In this document: positions 43,787 through 56,627 of the stretch, in pieces
Numbering within the stretch: position 1 is the first letter of the stretch
Layout of the letters: every line of letters begins with the position of its first letter
Source of the DNA: Spiroplasma endosymbiont of Panorpa germanica
GTDB taxonomy: Bacteria; Bacillota_I; Bacilli_A; Mycoplasmatales; Mycoplasmataceae
Length of the DNA: 64,000 nucleotides
Assembly (NCBI RefSeq): GCF_964019765.1
Contig: NZ_OZ026461.1
Coordinates: 248,001-312,000, forward strand
Reading direction: 5' to 3'
Notes under the pieces: model-generated
Told to the model about the DNA's origin: nothing
The model's input: only the letters and a program-made list of their open reading frames with translations
Databases searched by the model: none
Position numbers and translations under genes: made by a program

Positions 43787-45760
43787 TTGAAAAAACTATT
43801 AAGTATAATAGCTTCAGCATCATTAACAACCTCATCAGCAATGGCTGTAGTTGCTTGTGGTGGAGTAAATAACAGTACAACCATTTACTATTCATATGTT
43901 GATAACAGGACTGATAAAAATACTTTGAAATTATACACAGATGCAGCTGAAGAATATGCCAGAATTTATGGCGATGATTATAAATTTAAAGGTATCAGAT
44001 ATGATGATAACAACCAACTATCAACTGAAATGCAAACCATAGGTAACTCTGGTCGAAATATGCCCGATATATTTATTGCTTCTGTTGATAATGCCACTAA
44101 GTTAGCAACTTTAGGATATATATTACCTTTAGATGGGGCAGATGCAATTCCTGAAGCAGGAGAAATTTTAACTAATTTAAACTATACAAGAGAAAAAGCA
44201 GACAAAGCCATTGGTAAATGAAATGATCAAAGTGCCACACAAACTGATTTGTGATCGAACTTTATGCCTTTCGCAATTCAATCTTCAAAAATAAAAAGTA
44301 ATAACCCTAAAGCTAAAGAAAAAAACCCAGCTCAATATGGAATAACAACTTACTTGGGTGTTGGTGGAGGAAGTGCTTTAGTTTCTAATAGCGATGACTC
44401 TATGAGTAACTTTAAAAAATTAGGCTTAGTTAATTCAGGTTCTGAATTTAATGATGAAGGTGAAATTAATTGAGTTGATAACGCAAATGTATCAGTTGAT
44501 AAATTAGCAGAAGTTTCTGCGCAAACTGGAAATAAAATGATAACATCTTTATTTGATAGAGGAATGTGATGAATGTATCCAGTTTATTCAAATATCATGA
44601 GTGATCCAATTAATGGAAAAGTTTATAAAGCAGCAGATATTGGAGTAAACTGAATCAACAACGAATCTTTACCATACTATGACAGTAGTGAAGGGAAATA
44701 CTCAAGTGTTTTTTCTAATAAGTACTTCACAACTAGTGCTAAAGAAGTTCTAGGTAAATGATTTGATTATTATTCACAACAAATTAAGGTGGCTAAAAAT
44801 ACTTTAACAGGAAAAACAGCCAACACTTCATATCTAAATATGAACCACCCAAGCTTAAATGCCGGAGTTCAAAGAAGTATGTTATCTGGGGGAGATGGAA
44901 TTACCAAAGATGGTGAGGTTTCTGCCTTTGGAATAAACTACGAACCTAGCAGTTACTTTGATATGCTTGGAGGTTTTAAATCGTTTACTAAAATAGATTA
45001 CATGCCTTTAGAATTTGTAAAACTATTTGATAAAAATAATGAAGCTGAACAATTTCAAAAATATGATGAACAAAATATTGGTAAATGATTGGCTCCTGCT
45101 GGAAGTGGGATGACTGTTTTCAATTCAAGATTGGGAGCAAATACAAATCGACTTAAAGCTGCACAAAGATTTGTTGAAATAATGTTTGGTGCTCACGAAG
45201 TTGAAAATGAACAAGGTGAAGTTGAAATGGTTCATGCCTCTGATGGGGGACAATGAAATTTTGAAAAATCTTTTACAAAAAGTCTTGAAGTTCCGTCAAA
45301 ACTTGCTATTATTGATCCGAGACAAACTGAAAACGAAATTTTTGAAAATAAATTAAAAGAAATTGCAGACAATAAATTTGCTCGTGCAGTAGATGAAGTG
45401 GCAAACTTTGAAGGAAAAAATAATGAAGCCACTGAAAAAGAAGCAATAATTAGACTTGAAAAATATCAAATACGACTTGCTAGTGTGCTTTATGCTTCTG
45501 AGGATACCACATTATCAATGGCGCCAAATGTTTCTTCATATGATTTTGCCACAAATAATGACTGACATGGAAACAATGCAATGCTTCCTAGTTTAAATGA
45601 GGCTTTCTCAATGAATGACTTTGAAAAATACTACGGTTCTTTATCAAGTGATAGCACTGATTACAAAAAAACTACTGAGTATATTGAAAAAAAAGAAGCC
45701 TTTGCCAAAAATTTAATGAGAATTTTAAGTCAGTTAAATTATGAATTAGGTAAAAAATAA
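43787..45760 (+). CDS. sugar ABC transporter substrate-binding lipoprotein
   Basis: 657 aa. The start is TTG (43787) after GAAAGGGGATAATTAC, giving MKKLLSIIASAS and lipobox VVAC (Cys24). The mature part has an extracellular solute-binding pattern (TLKLYTDAAEEYARIYGDDY, MPDIFIASVDNATKLATLGYILPLD). Longer than usual for the family (about 420). Captures an oligosaccharide for the two permeases downstream; likely an alpha-mannoside because of the GH38 gene 17 nt upstream. Confidence 0.88.
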
Positions 45761-45779
45761 ATTAGATAGGGTGATTTTA

Positions 45780-46328
45780 ATGATAGCTCAAGCCGATAAA
45801 AGACAGTTAAAAGAAATAAAACGAAGGTCGATTAGCAATTTTGAAAGCTTCAAAAAAAATAGCAAAATCTTATTACCCAAATGACTTTTGATAGTTGCCT
45901 TGGTGTCTATATTTGTCAACATAATTTTGCTTAGTGTAATTTTATTCTCAAATATATTCATGCTGGATGGTATTATCAAAAACGATAATTCAACGGTTGA
46001 AGAGATCGCCAAAGCTCGTGAGGTCTATGCCTTCTCGATAGTTTCATATTTATTGAACTGTTTAATCGATGTAATATTTATTTTCTATATTTACCGAGCA
46101 ACTAAAAAAAGTCCAATTGGAGTTATCTTCTGCTTTACATGACTTTCATTATGAATATTATTCACTGTTGGTGTTCTGTTTGTTTTTGAAGGAATATTAG
46201 CAATAAGAATTATCAATCTATTGGTTGGTTTAACAGTTGTGGGTCTAATCATCTATATGTTTTACCTACTTAATGTAAATAAAAGAATGTTAATCTATCA
46301 AAGAGAAAAAGATAAAAACTCATTATAG
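45780..46328 (+). CDS. four-helix membrane protein in the ABC operon
   Basis: 182 aa. A basic N-terminus is followed by hydrophobic segments near 37-63, 82-104, 113-136 and 140-163, and a charged tail. No known domain recognised. Sits between the binding protein and the first permease with gaps of 19 and 13 nt, so it belongs to the importer operon. Confidence 0.75.
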
Positions 46329-46341
46329 AAAGAGGTGCTCA

Positions 46342-48684
46342 ATGACTTCTGCCAAAATAGAACAAATAAAAAAATTTCAAAAGTCAGACTTGCAATCGCT
46401 ATCTAAAGATGCTAGTATAAAAGCTAACATAAAAGTGATTAAAGATGATTATAATGGTTTTTTAAGAAATCTAAAAGATGAAAAGAAATTTCAACTATCA
46501 GAGTTTAGTTGATCTAGAAATCTGCAAAGAAAATTCTATTATTTTTTTGATAATATGTTTCATAAAGAAAATTATGAAAAAAATAAAAGCAAAATGGATT
46601 ATTACCGTACTCAAAGAGTGGAATTAAAAACCAAATTTGGGTCAAAACCTACAAAGCAAAAAATTAAATTAAAAAATGAAGAATATAAGTTAAATGTAGC
46701 TAAAATTAAAAATAAATATCGTGAAGCTAATAAAAAGAGAGTTGAAAATCAATTACTAATAGCATCAAATGGTAACTGATATGAAAACGAATACTCAAAT
46801 ATTCCAATTGAACAAATTAAAGTTTTTAAACAAGAATATAAATTGAAAAAAACTGAATTTAAAAACGATTTAAATAGCGAACAATTTAAATCTCTTTCAA
46901 AAATTGATAAAAAAATAAAATTGAATGAGCAAAAAATTGAGCTAAGTGAAATTCAAAAAAAATTCAGCTATGATGGATATTTAAATCAAGCATTTTCAGA
47001 AAATAAAATAGATTTTTTGAAAAATTATGAAATCAAATTAGAAAAATACAAAAATGATTTGCAAAAAAGTCAACAACATTATGAGGAATTGAAATCTACA
47101 ATTGCATTAGAAAGTAAAAATTTGCAAAAAGAAAAACTTTACCTTTTGAGAAAAAAATATTGCGAAGATACTAGAGATAATTTCAAAGGTATGTTGGCAA
47201 AAAAAATTAATTACAAAGCTTATGTAACTAAAAAAAATGATTTGAAAAATCAATATGTTTCTGATAAAAAAAGTATCATATTTTCAAATAAAGTTTTATT
47301 AGCTAAGTGAGAAATTAAAAAAATTAAAAATGATTTTAAACAAGAGATTGATCATGACAAATTGATACTAATATCAAAAAATGCTGATTCTACAAGTAAA
47401 ACCCCCGTACAGTCATCAAAATGAAATAAATATTTGGCTGGTTTCCTTGGTTTTATTTTACCAGGTAGTGGACAAATTTATAATGGTCAGTACATTAAAG
47501 GATGTTTAATGTTTATTATAACTGCCATTATGGGATTACTAGTAGCCTATGCTTTTGGTTTAGGTAATATCGAAGGTAATGGGATTATCGGTCTAATAAC
47601 TTTAGGAAATGCTGAATATTTCTGAGCCAATGGAGATGCTCGATACTTCGTTATTGAAGGGGCGCTAGGAGTTCTTTTCCTAAGTTTCGCTATAACTTAT
47701 ATTTTTATTTCAGCTCGCGAAAGTTATTTAGTATCAAGAGCCAAACAAAATGGTGCTCGAGTTAAAACTTGATTGGAAACTAAAAACTACTTTAAAGATG
47801 AAGGTTATCCAATTGCAACATCGATTCCTGCATTTCTACTTGTGATGTTTATAATTTTCGTACCAATTATTACAACCATATTATTGGCCTTTACAAATTA
47901 TGGACCAAACAACATTTCCAACTTTGAATGAGTTGGGTGAGAACAATTTCAAATAGTTTTCAACGGAGATTGAACCGCTACAATGGTTTCAGTTCTAGGT
48001 TGAACAGCGATTTGAACAGTTTTTAATGCAACGGCTGCCTTCTTTCTAGCTTTTATTTTAGCAAGTCTAGTTAATAATCAAAGAATTAAAGGAAAAGTTT
48101 TATTCCGATTAATTTACATTCTTCCATGAGCAATTCCAGGATTTATTTCTATTCTTTTATTCAAAGTAATGTTCATGCCAGGAAGTATTTTAAGTAATAT
48201 ATTTGGTAATGATGGTTTCCAAACCGATCCTTTCTATGCTAAAGTTTCGTTGCTAATGATTCAAACTTGAATGGGATATTGTGTTAACTTTGTTTTAATA
48301 ACAGGAATTTTACAGTCAATTCCAAAAGATCTTTATGAAGCTGCAGAAATTGATGGAGCAAGTTCACTTAAAAAAACTTGAAAAGTAACAATCCCTCTAA
48401 TAATTTTCCAAATGACACCAATCTTAATTGGGCAATTCATTGGAGCTTTCAATAACTTTAGTATTATTTATCTATATTTAGATGGAGGACCATATGATGT
48501 TAACTCTACCTTATTTGGTGGAGCTGGAACAACAGATACGGTAGCTTCATTAATATTCAAACTAATTCAAGGTGGAGAAGTTGCCAAAGCTTCAGTACTT
48601 AACATTGTGGTTTCTGGAGTAATTGTAGCAATTTCTGTTGGGGTTTTGGTCAAATCTAAATCAGTTAAAGGAGGAACAGTATAA
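46342..48684 (+). CDS. sugar ABC permease (MalF type) with long coiled-coil N-terminus
   Basis: 780 aa, well over twice the usual 300-aa permease core. Residues 1-360 are Lys/Glu-rich helix without hydrophobic segments, likely a cytosolic coiled coil. Then LPGSGQIYNGQYIKG and two or three extra helices (365-470), then the binding-protein-dependent permease core with the EAA loop YEAAEIDGASSLKKTWKVTI near 665. Ends in TAATG overlap with the next permease. Confidence 0.9.
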
Positions 48685-50378
48685 TGCAAACTTTAAATCA
48701 AAAAAATGTTACTGTACACAGCAAGAAAAAAAAGTCTGAAAAAACTATTCCCGATAACATGATTTTTAAAATGAATCAAGCGTTCAAGGAAATAAAAGGA
48801 TTAAACTATTTAAATATCACTCCCAATGAAAAAATAAATTTTGATCGAGTAGATATTGCAAATGCAATTAATTGCTTTAAAAAAGAAGACTTAAATTGAA
48901 ACTACAATACAATTGCTATGTTAATCCTAAAAGATCAAGTTAAAAATTATGACTGAGAAAATGATCTTAATTATCATATATCGTTAAAATTTGCAGCTCT
49001 TTCATTTACTTACGAAAAAGATAAGCCAAGTAAAACAACAAGCAAATCATTTGAATTGCTAAAAGGCCTTAGTCTAAAATACGCCTATGAATATAACAAG
49101 GAATTTTATACTAGTTTAAAAAATGCCTACGAGTTAAAAGGGGAAAAACAAGAAAATATTTTAATTTCTGAGCAATATGAAATAACTAAAAATTCAGTTA
49201 GAAGCTTTTGAGATATTACAAAAAATGTATTTGCTCTCTTTACTGAACAAATCGCAACTATTAGTGAGATTAAAAATAATTTTATTAACTATTCAAAAAT
49301 AGGAGTTTTAGCTGCTGAATATACTTTATTAAAAATTGAAGCAGAGACTTTTTTGAAAAATAAAAAAAATGAGGGTCTAATCAATACGGAAAATTACAAC
49401 AATTTTTCTAGCACTATGGTATTAATTTTAGATGATCTTAAAAAAACTTTGTATTTTATGAATGAACACTTGGTTGAAACAATGTTTTCTAACATCACAG
49501 AAATGAACGTGAAAGTTTATTTATCAGATTTACCACCGATGTCAGCCATAGAATGAATAGGCCTATTAATAAGATATGCTATTTTAATAATTTGAGCCGC
49601 GATAATAATTTATCCGATCGTTGTATTAATTCAACAAGGGTTCAACCTTAACAACCAAAAAGTTATTTTGGATATCCAAAATTTTGATTTTGGTTTCAAC
49701 AATTATCGTCGATTATTCGAGCAAACTTTATTTTTAAAATGATTATTTAATTCAATAATTATCGGATTCTTTACAATGATTATTACGATTTTTATAATAT
49801 CATTAACGGCGTATTCTTTTAGTCGCTTTAAATATAAAGGTAAAAGAAGTTTTCTAATAGCTTTACTAGTATCACAAATGGTTCCAGTTTTTACATCACT
49901 TCTTGTGTTTTATATATTCACAGAACTATTAAACAACGCCTTTAATATGCCAAGGATTGCCACATTATTACTAATATATGTTGGGGGAGGTGTTGCAAGT
50001 AACACAATAATTTTAAAAGGTTACATGGATTCTATTTCTCAAGATATAGATGATGCGGCCAGAATTGATGGATGTAGTCATTTTTGAATATTCTTAAATA
50101 TTATTTTCCCACTTTGTAAACCAATGTTAGTTCTAATTGCACTAATGTCATTTATTGGACCATTTGGAGATGTAATATTACCATCACTAATTTTAAGAAA
50201 TCAAGAAGACTATACCGTCGCGGTTGGGTTAAACATGTTTATCAATAGTGAACGATTAATGAATTATGGTGCTTATTTTGCAGGATCAACATTAGTTGCT
50301 GTCCCAATTGGGGTATTGTTCTTGGTACTTCAAAAATTTGTGGTTTCAGGAATGACTTCGGGTGGAGTGAAAGGATAA
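48684..50378 (+). CDS. sugar ABC permease (MalG type) with N-terminal extension
   Basis: 564 aa. Residues 1-285 are a soluble, helical extension; the permease core begins with IEWIGLLIRYAILIIWAAII near 289 and has the EAA loop DDAARIDGCSHFWIF near 456. Partner of the MalF-type subunit; the A of its ATG is the last base of the upstream stop. Confidence 0.9.
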
Positions 50379-50383
50379 GAAAT

Positions 50384-51463
50384 ATGAAAGTAGAATTAAG
50401 AAATTTATCAAAAAAATATGAGGGGAATCCGCTCTACACTTTAGAAAATATTAATTTAAATATTGAAGATAAAGATTTTTGTGTAATGCTTGGACCCAGT
50501 GGTTGTGGTAAAACTACTTTATTAAGAATGATTGCTGGTTTAAATTCAATCACCAAGGGAGATTTAGTTTTCGATGAAAAAAGAGCTAACGACTTACCAC
50601 CAAAAGACAGAGACATCGCCATGGTTTTCCAAAGTTATGCTCTATATCCTCATATGAACGTTTATAAAAATATGGGCTTTGGGTTGAAAATGAAAAAAGC
50701 TAAGAAAGATTTGATTGATCAAAGAGTAAAGGATGTCGCTGAAATTCTTAACATAACCCACTTGCTTTATAAAAAACCAAGTGAAATTTCGGGAGGACAA
50801 AGACAGAGGGTTGCTCTTGGTCGTGCCATCGTTCGTAAACCTAAGCTATTTTTAATGGATGAACCACTTTCGAACTTGGATGCTAAACTGAGAGAAACTA
50901 TGCGTACTGAAATTGTTAAAATTCATAAGGCACTAGAGTCTACAACTATTTATGTAACCCATGATCAAGTGGAAGCGATGACCATGGCAACTAAAATAGT
51001 TTTAATGAATGATCAAAAAATTCAGCAAGTTGGAACACCAACGGATCTTTATGAAAATCCAGAGAATTTATTTGTCGCCAACTTTATTGGTAATCCAACA
51101 ATTAATCAGTACAAAGGAACTTTAGACAAAGATGGCTGTTTTGTAAATGAATCTAAGAATATCAAAGTGAAATTAACAAAAGAAGAAATTGAAGCTATTA
51201 ATAATTTGAAAAGTAAATGAATTTACTTTTGTGTTAGAAGTGAATCAATTAAAATAACTAAATCAAAAACTGATACAGAAGTTTTAGTGATTCACGTGGA
51301 GTCTTTAGGTAAAGAAAAGGAAATAAAGGGATTTGTTGATGATAACTCAAATATCTCAGTTACCGTTTCAAACACCACCTCAGTAGAGGCAGACCAAAAA
51401 ATAAATGTTTCATTTGAAAAGTATTTCCTATTTGATGGAGAAACTCAAAAAAGAATTAAGTAA
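50384..51463 (+). CDS. msmK: sugar ABC transporter ATP-binding protein (MsmK/UgpC type)
   Basis: 359 aa. Walker A GPSGCGKTT (about 37-45), Q-loop VFQSYALYPHM, signature SGGQRQRVALGRA, Walker B LFLMDEPLSNLDAKLR, switch THDQVEAM, and a C-terminal regulatory (TOBE-like) domain. Energises the two permeases encoded just upstream (5-nt gap). Such ATPases can serve several sugar importers. Confidence 0.93.
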
Positions 51464-51464
51464 A

Positions 51465-51500
51465 AAAATCAGTTGTTATTTCATAACAACTGATTTTATC
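51465..51500 (+). terminator. terminator of the GH38/ABC operon
   Basis: 14-base arms AAAATCAGTTGTTA and TAACAACTGATTTT around a 5-base loop. Confidence 0.85.
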
Positions 51501-51709
51501 TTCTAATTTCTTTTCTTGAAAAAGATCAGAAAGCATTTTCAAATTACAGCAAACAATATTTTTCAGCACTCCTTTAAAATAGTGGAACTATCTATTTTGA
51601 CTGAAAGCCAAAAGCAAACTTTTGAATCTTAAAATCATTTCTCATTCTTAAGTATTTTAAACGAAATGTTTACACTTCCATTTTATTATTATTTTTATTA
51701 AAGACTATG

Positions 51710-52354
51710 TTACTGACTAATAATAATTGCATTTGAATTTAATTCCTCAATTGTTATGTTTCTAACAAATATATCGACTTTTTTAGTATTTTTAGTTGCA
51801 ACATATGTACCTAGACCTTGATTATCACCTTGAAAAATGTATTCTTTTACAATTATATCCTTGAATTTTACATCAAAATTAACCTGTTCAGGAGCTTTGG
51901 TGTAGTTTTCCACCCTAATAATCCTATTAAGAACTACTTTTTCCTCAACATCTGCCTTATTTTTATATATAATTTCGTGCCTTTGAAGGCTTTTTGGATT
52001 TGAAATTGTGTATTCTAGTTCCGGAACTGGGCCATTATTTTCGGTTTTGTAGTTATAAAACTCCATCTCATTTAAGAATTGCAGTTGCAAAGGGCGATAT
52101 TTATTGGTATCGTACTTATCACTACCCATTAACTTTAAAAAATCACAAATTATGGGGCTGTAATCATAGTTATTAGATTGTGAATTATCTTTAAAATGGT
52201 ATATTTGAGCTTTGTTACTCTTTTCTCAGTCTCCTGATATTTTAGTTGATAAATAAGCTAAAGCATCTTCTCCAATTGCAAAACAGCTAATTGTAGTTAA
52301 ACCCGGGGCAACAGCTAAGCTAAATGCTCCCAAAATTGTAAGTAGTTTTTTCAT
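51710..52354 (-). CDS. lipoprotein, 214 aa, unknown function
   Basis: Lipobox TISC (Cys24). ATG at 52354 after AGGAGAGATTCAC. The mature part is polar, with a beta-rich feel in the C-terminal half (VNFDVKFKDIIVKEYIFQG, KVDIFVRNITIEEL). Its promoter region carries the 17-bp operator-like palindrome in the same orientation relative to the gene as at 40918, so it may be co-regulated with mannoside use. The 205 bp after it hold no gene, only a small inverted repeat (AAAATAG/CTATTTT, 51577-51597). Confidence 0.8.
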
Positions 52355-52389
52355 GTGAATCTCTCCTATAGATATTTTAACATTGTGAC

Positions 52390-52406
52390 GTAGAATAATA
52401 TTCCAA
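52390..52406 (-). promoter_or_regulatory. 17-bp operator-like palindrome between divergent genes
   Basis: On the minus strand TTGGAATATTATTCTAC, matching the 40918 site at 16 of 17 bases. It lies 36 bp before the lipoprotein start and 78 bp before the MATE gene start, so it could control either or both. Confidence 0.6.
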
Positions 52407-52433
52407 AAAAATCAAAAAAAAAAATCAAAAAAA

Positions 52434-52463
52434 TATTGATAGTAAAATATTTATGTATCAATA
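52434..52463 (+). promoter_or_regulatory. inverted repeat over the MATE gene promoter region
   Basis: TATTGATA (52434-52441) and TATCAATA (52456-52463), 14 bp apart; the left arm contains a TTGATA that could be a -35. No good -10 at 17 bp. Possibly a second operator. Confidence 0.4.
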
Positions 52464-52483
52464 GTATACACGAGAGAGACCAA

Positions 52484-53986
52484 ATGAAAGAAAATTCAAA
52501 AGAAAGTCGTTATGCCTGAAAATTAAGCAAATCAGATGAAGCGGAAATTTCTCAAAATCCTAATCTGAATTTCATGATTTATAGGAACTTCTATAAAAAT
52601 CTATGATCGCTAACATTGCCAATTTATCTTCAAATGATTTCCACTGTTTTAATAGCTATGTTAAACAGCTTGCTTCTTAGATGAATTGACGGAGGTGTTT
52701 GAACCGCGGTTGTGAACAAAGCTAATTTTGCTTATAACTGAGTTATTTTTCTGCCAAGTTTTGCCTCAGCTGGGGTTTTTGTAATAATGGGAAATATGTT
52801 AGGTCAAGGCCGTGAAACAGATTTACACAAGGCAATTTTTACTGGTTGAATGTTTAATCTACTAATAACTTTTATTGTTATTTTTGGGTTGCTGGGAATG
52901 AAAAATTTTACATATAGGTGAGTTAACCTAGAAGAAGAATATTGAAAAACCGCAGACATTATTTACTACATCAATTTAGTTATTCTTTTCTTAACAAGTA
53001 TTAATGTAGTTTCTCAAAGAGCAGAAATTGCCATTGGAAAAATGAAAACAATTTTTTTAGTATTAGTACTTTCAAACATAGTCAACACAATTATAGTTTG
53101 AACAGTTGCATTGACAACTCCGTATGCAGCCATTGGAACTGCGTTTGGTAGTTTCGGGTCAGCCATATTTTTAACTATATTTTTATTAGTATTAAATTTT
53201 AAGCATTTTAATATTAAGGCTATTTTTACACAGAATAAAAGTTGCTGGAACAAGTCAATTATCAAACTTATTTTAATAATTGGAGTTCCTACTGCGATTG
53301 AAGCTATGATTTTTAATTTTGCTGGGGCTTTTACCACCAAATATGTTACTTTCGCTTCAAGTGAATTTGGGCGTGATGATGCCTTGTTTAATACTCTTAT
53401 TGCAGCTCAACAAATCACCAATTTTGGATTACTGCTTTCATCATCTTTGGGACAAGTTTCTTCAATTTTTGTAGCTCGGCTAATAGGTTCTAATATTCGG
53501 GGCTGGGAAATAAAGGTAGCAAATCGTTTCTGATATCTAACACTAATGATTGCCTTACCTTTTTCACTGATAACATTAATTTTGGCATATCCCTTACTAA
53601 TGATTTACAATATTCCCGTTGATGTTATATTTTCGGTGGGAATATTTATGTTATTAATTATAGGATTTCAAGATTTTGGTAGAACCATGAATCAAGTTGG
53701 TTTATCCTGTCTTAGAGCAGCCAAATATACTGTTGTTCCTGTAATTTGCGCCGCTATAACTCTTTCAATATTCAATATAGGCTTTGTTATTTTAGCAAAC
53801 AGCTTAATCTTTCCAAATAGTCTTGACTATTCTAATCAAGATTTGATAAATAATAGAGCCATAACTTTGATGTTAACGATTTGTTTGATTCAAGCGATTG
53901 AAGAAATAGTTAGAGGTTCGATCTACTGGATACTATGAAATAAAAAAGTTTGAATTAAATCAGCAAGAAGTAATTTAATAAATTAA
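52484..53986 (+). CDS. MATE-family transporter
   Basis: 500 aa with about twelve hydrophobic segments and no ATPase motifs. Two related halves are suggested by repeated patterns of MATE proteins (LTLPIYLQMISTVLIAMLNS; IIGVPTAIEAMIFNFAGAF). Exports organic cations or moves a small solute in exchange for Na+ or H+. Only 9 nt before GH38 copy 2, so it heads the second mannoside operon; whether it handles sugars is unknown. Confidence 0.85.
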
Positions 53987-53995
53987 GGAGACAAT

Positions 53996-56623
53996 ATGAA
54001 AAAAAATAAAATACACATAGTACCACATGCTCATTGAGATAAAGAATGGTATTTCACAAAGCAGGACTCAGATTTGCTTTTAAAAGGCAATCTTGAAAAA
54101 CTAAATAATTTGGCTAAAACAAATTCGAACTTCAAAAGTTTCGCTTATGATGGCCAAAGTTCTATTATCGATGATTTTCAAATTCTAGGTGGAGATTGTG
54201 AAGAACTTAATAAAAATATAAGAAGTCAAAAAATAATCATTGGTCCGTGATATTCACAACCAGATTTATTTAATACCACATCTGAAGCGATTGTTAGAAA
54301 TTTGCTTATTGGAACTAATATGGCAGAGACTTTGGGACATTCAATGAAAAATGCATATGTTCCTGATTCTTTTGGTCAAAGCAGTCAAATGCCTCAAATT
54401 TATAAGTTAGCAGAATTAGATAATATGATTTATTGAAGAGGTATTACCAAAGAAAAAATGTCTAACTCAGTTTTGCATTATTGAGAAGGTTTGGATGGAA
54501 CAAAAATTAAAGCCTATAATTTACTAAAAGGTTATTGAATAATGGGAAGTTTCTTTCCTTATTTGGAACTTAATGCAAAAAATGCTGCGAGTTATGCTAA
54601 AACTTTTCTAAAAAACTTTGAAGCTACTTTGAATGAATTGAAGAAATTTAATCCAAATTCACCCGAACATTTACTTCTTCCTTTAGGTGGTGATCAAGCC
54701 CCGGTTAATGAATATATCGATGTTTTTTTAGAAGAATTAAATAAGATAGATCCCGTTAATGAATGATATTGATCTGAGTATGATGAATATTTTAAAACTA
54801 TCAAAGACATAGTTGATATCCCCACATACAAGGGAGAACTAAAAAGTCCGCAAAATTCTCGTATTCATAAAACAATTGGTTCACAAAGAATGGATATTAA
54901 AATTTTGGCAAAAGAAGTTGATAATCTAATTTACGATCAACTTGAACCGCTAAGTGTTTATTTTAACTCTATTGGTGGAAGTTATCCAAGCGATCTTATT
55001 AACAAAACTATTAAACATACTCTAACTTCTCATGCTCACGATAGTCTTGGGGGATGTAACACGGATGAAACTAATCGGGATGTTATATCTAGATTACAAT
55101 GAGCTAAACAATTTTCGATGTCTCAGATCACTAAAATATTTAAAGCAATTATGAGTGGCAGTGAAAACAATGAAATTCTGGTTTTTAACCCTTATCCAAA
55201 AGCTAGGGTATCTGATTTAAAAATGACAGTGTTTACAAAATCACCTTCATTTGAAATCTATGATGAAAAGGAAATGATTGAGAAAATAATTACTGATTCT
55301 AATTTTATTAATCCTAACCTGGAAATAAATTTGGGTACAAACGGAGAATCTCAAGATGCCCTTGGTGGTTATTGAAAAACAGAAATTATCTTAAAGGGTT
55401 TGAATTTTTCTGGAATGCAGGTAAAGAAATTAATTTTAAAAGAGAATAGTAAAAATATCAAAAAAATAGTTGCAAAAAAAGTAAATCAATGAGAGAATTC
55501 AAAATGGAAAATTAATGTTAACAGCGATGGGGTTTTAAATATTTTAGATAAGGAAAGAAATATTGATTTCACAAATCAATTAATCTTTGAAGCTCAAAGA
55601 GATATGGGGGACTCTTATGATTTTTCACCAGAAACAATAGACAACATAATAATCAGCAAAATAGAATCCTCTAAGACAGCTATTAAAAATTTTGATAGCC
55701 ATTGTGAAATCGTGATCGAAAATATTTATTCTATTACAAAAGGAAAAAAACAAAAAATAGTTACCAAAATTTTGGTCAGCGATAAATCGCAAATAAATTT
55801 TAAAGTATCAATTGATAATAAAAATCCAAATATAAAATGGAGGGCAAATTTTAATTCTTCAATTCTAAATTCAAAATATTCATACGCTAGTCAAGCATTT
55901 GGAACTGAACAAAGACCTGTACAACTAAAGGAGAATGATTTTTGAGAAAAAGAAGGATGAAATGAAAAGCCAGTCGAAATCGAAACTAACGAAAATTTTG
56001 TTTATTTGAAAAACGATAAATACAAATTTGGATTAATCACACTTGGAACAAATGAATATCAAATTACTGGAAATAATTTTGAAAATATTTCCTTAACATT
56101 ATTTAGAAGTGTTTCGTTACTTGGGAGAAATAACTTGCTTTGAAGACCGGGAAGGGCTAGTGGAACTAGTGACTACCTGATTACTACAGAAGAATCAAAA
56201 CTTTTAAAAGAAATCAACGTAGAATTTGATTTGTTCATTGTTGATAGTGAAAAATCAGCTTGAAATATTGCGCAAAATACTATTTCAAAACCCATTTATT
56301 ATCAAAAACAAAACCTAAATTTATACTTCAACAGGTTTGAAAGATTTCTTATAGCTGATTTAGAATATGGCTTAAAGTTAGAACTAGAAAATTTATTTAC
56401 TGTGGAAAATGATAATTTAGTAATCAAAGCAATTAAAAAGCATGAGTCTAAAGACTGTTATATTTTGAGAATTTTCAATTCTTCTGATGCCAACGAAAAA
56501 ATAAAAGCAACTGGAAAGTTCAAAATTATAGAAGAAGTTAATCTTCTTGAAAGAAAAAATAAAGTAGCAGAATTAAATTTCAAACCATACGAAATTAAAA
56601 CATTTATTATAGATAGAGGATAA
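53996..56623 (+). CDS. GH38 alpha-mannosidase, copy 2
   Basis: 875 aa, the shortest of the three. Zinc ligands H13 and D15 (HAHWDKEW), nucleophile D124 (YVPDSFGQSSQ), H348 in SHAHDSLGGCNTDETN. ATG after AAGGAGACAAT. Clearly paralogous to, but well diverged from, copies 1 and 3; the FGQ after the nucleophile replaces the FGF of the others, hinting at a different substrate. Between the MATE gene and copy 3 in one operon. Confidence 0.92.
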
Positions 56624-56627
56624 AATT

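Noticed and set aside
51500-51709. A further gene between the MsmK terminator and the 214-aa lipoprotein
   Set aside because: All frames are short and lack ribosome binding sites; only a small AAAATAG/CTATTTT inverted repeat is visible.
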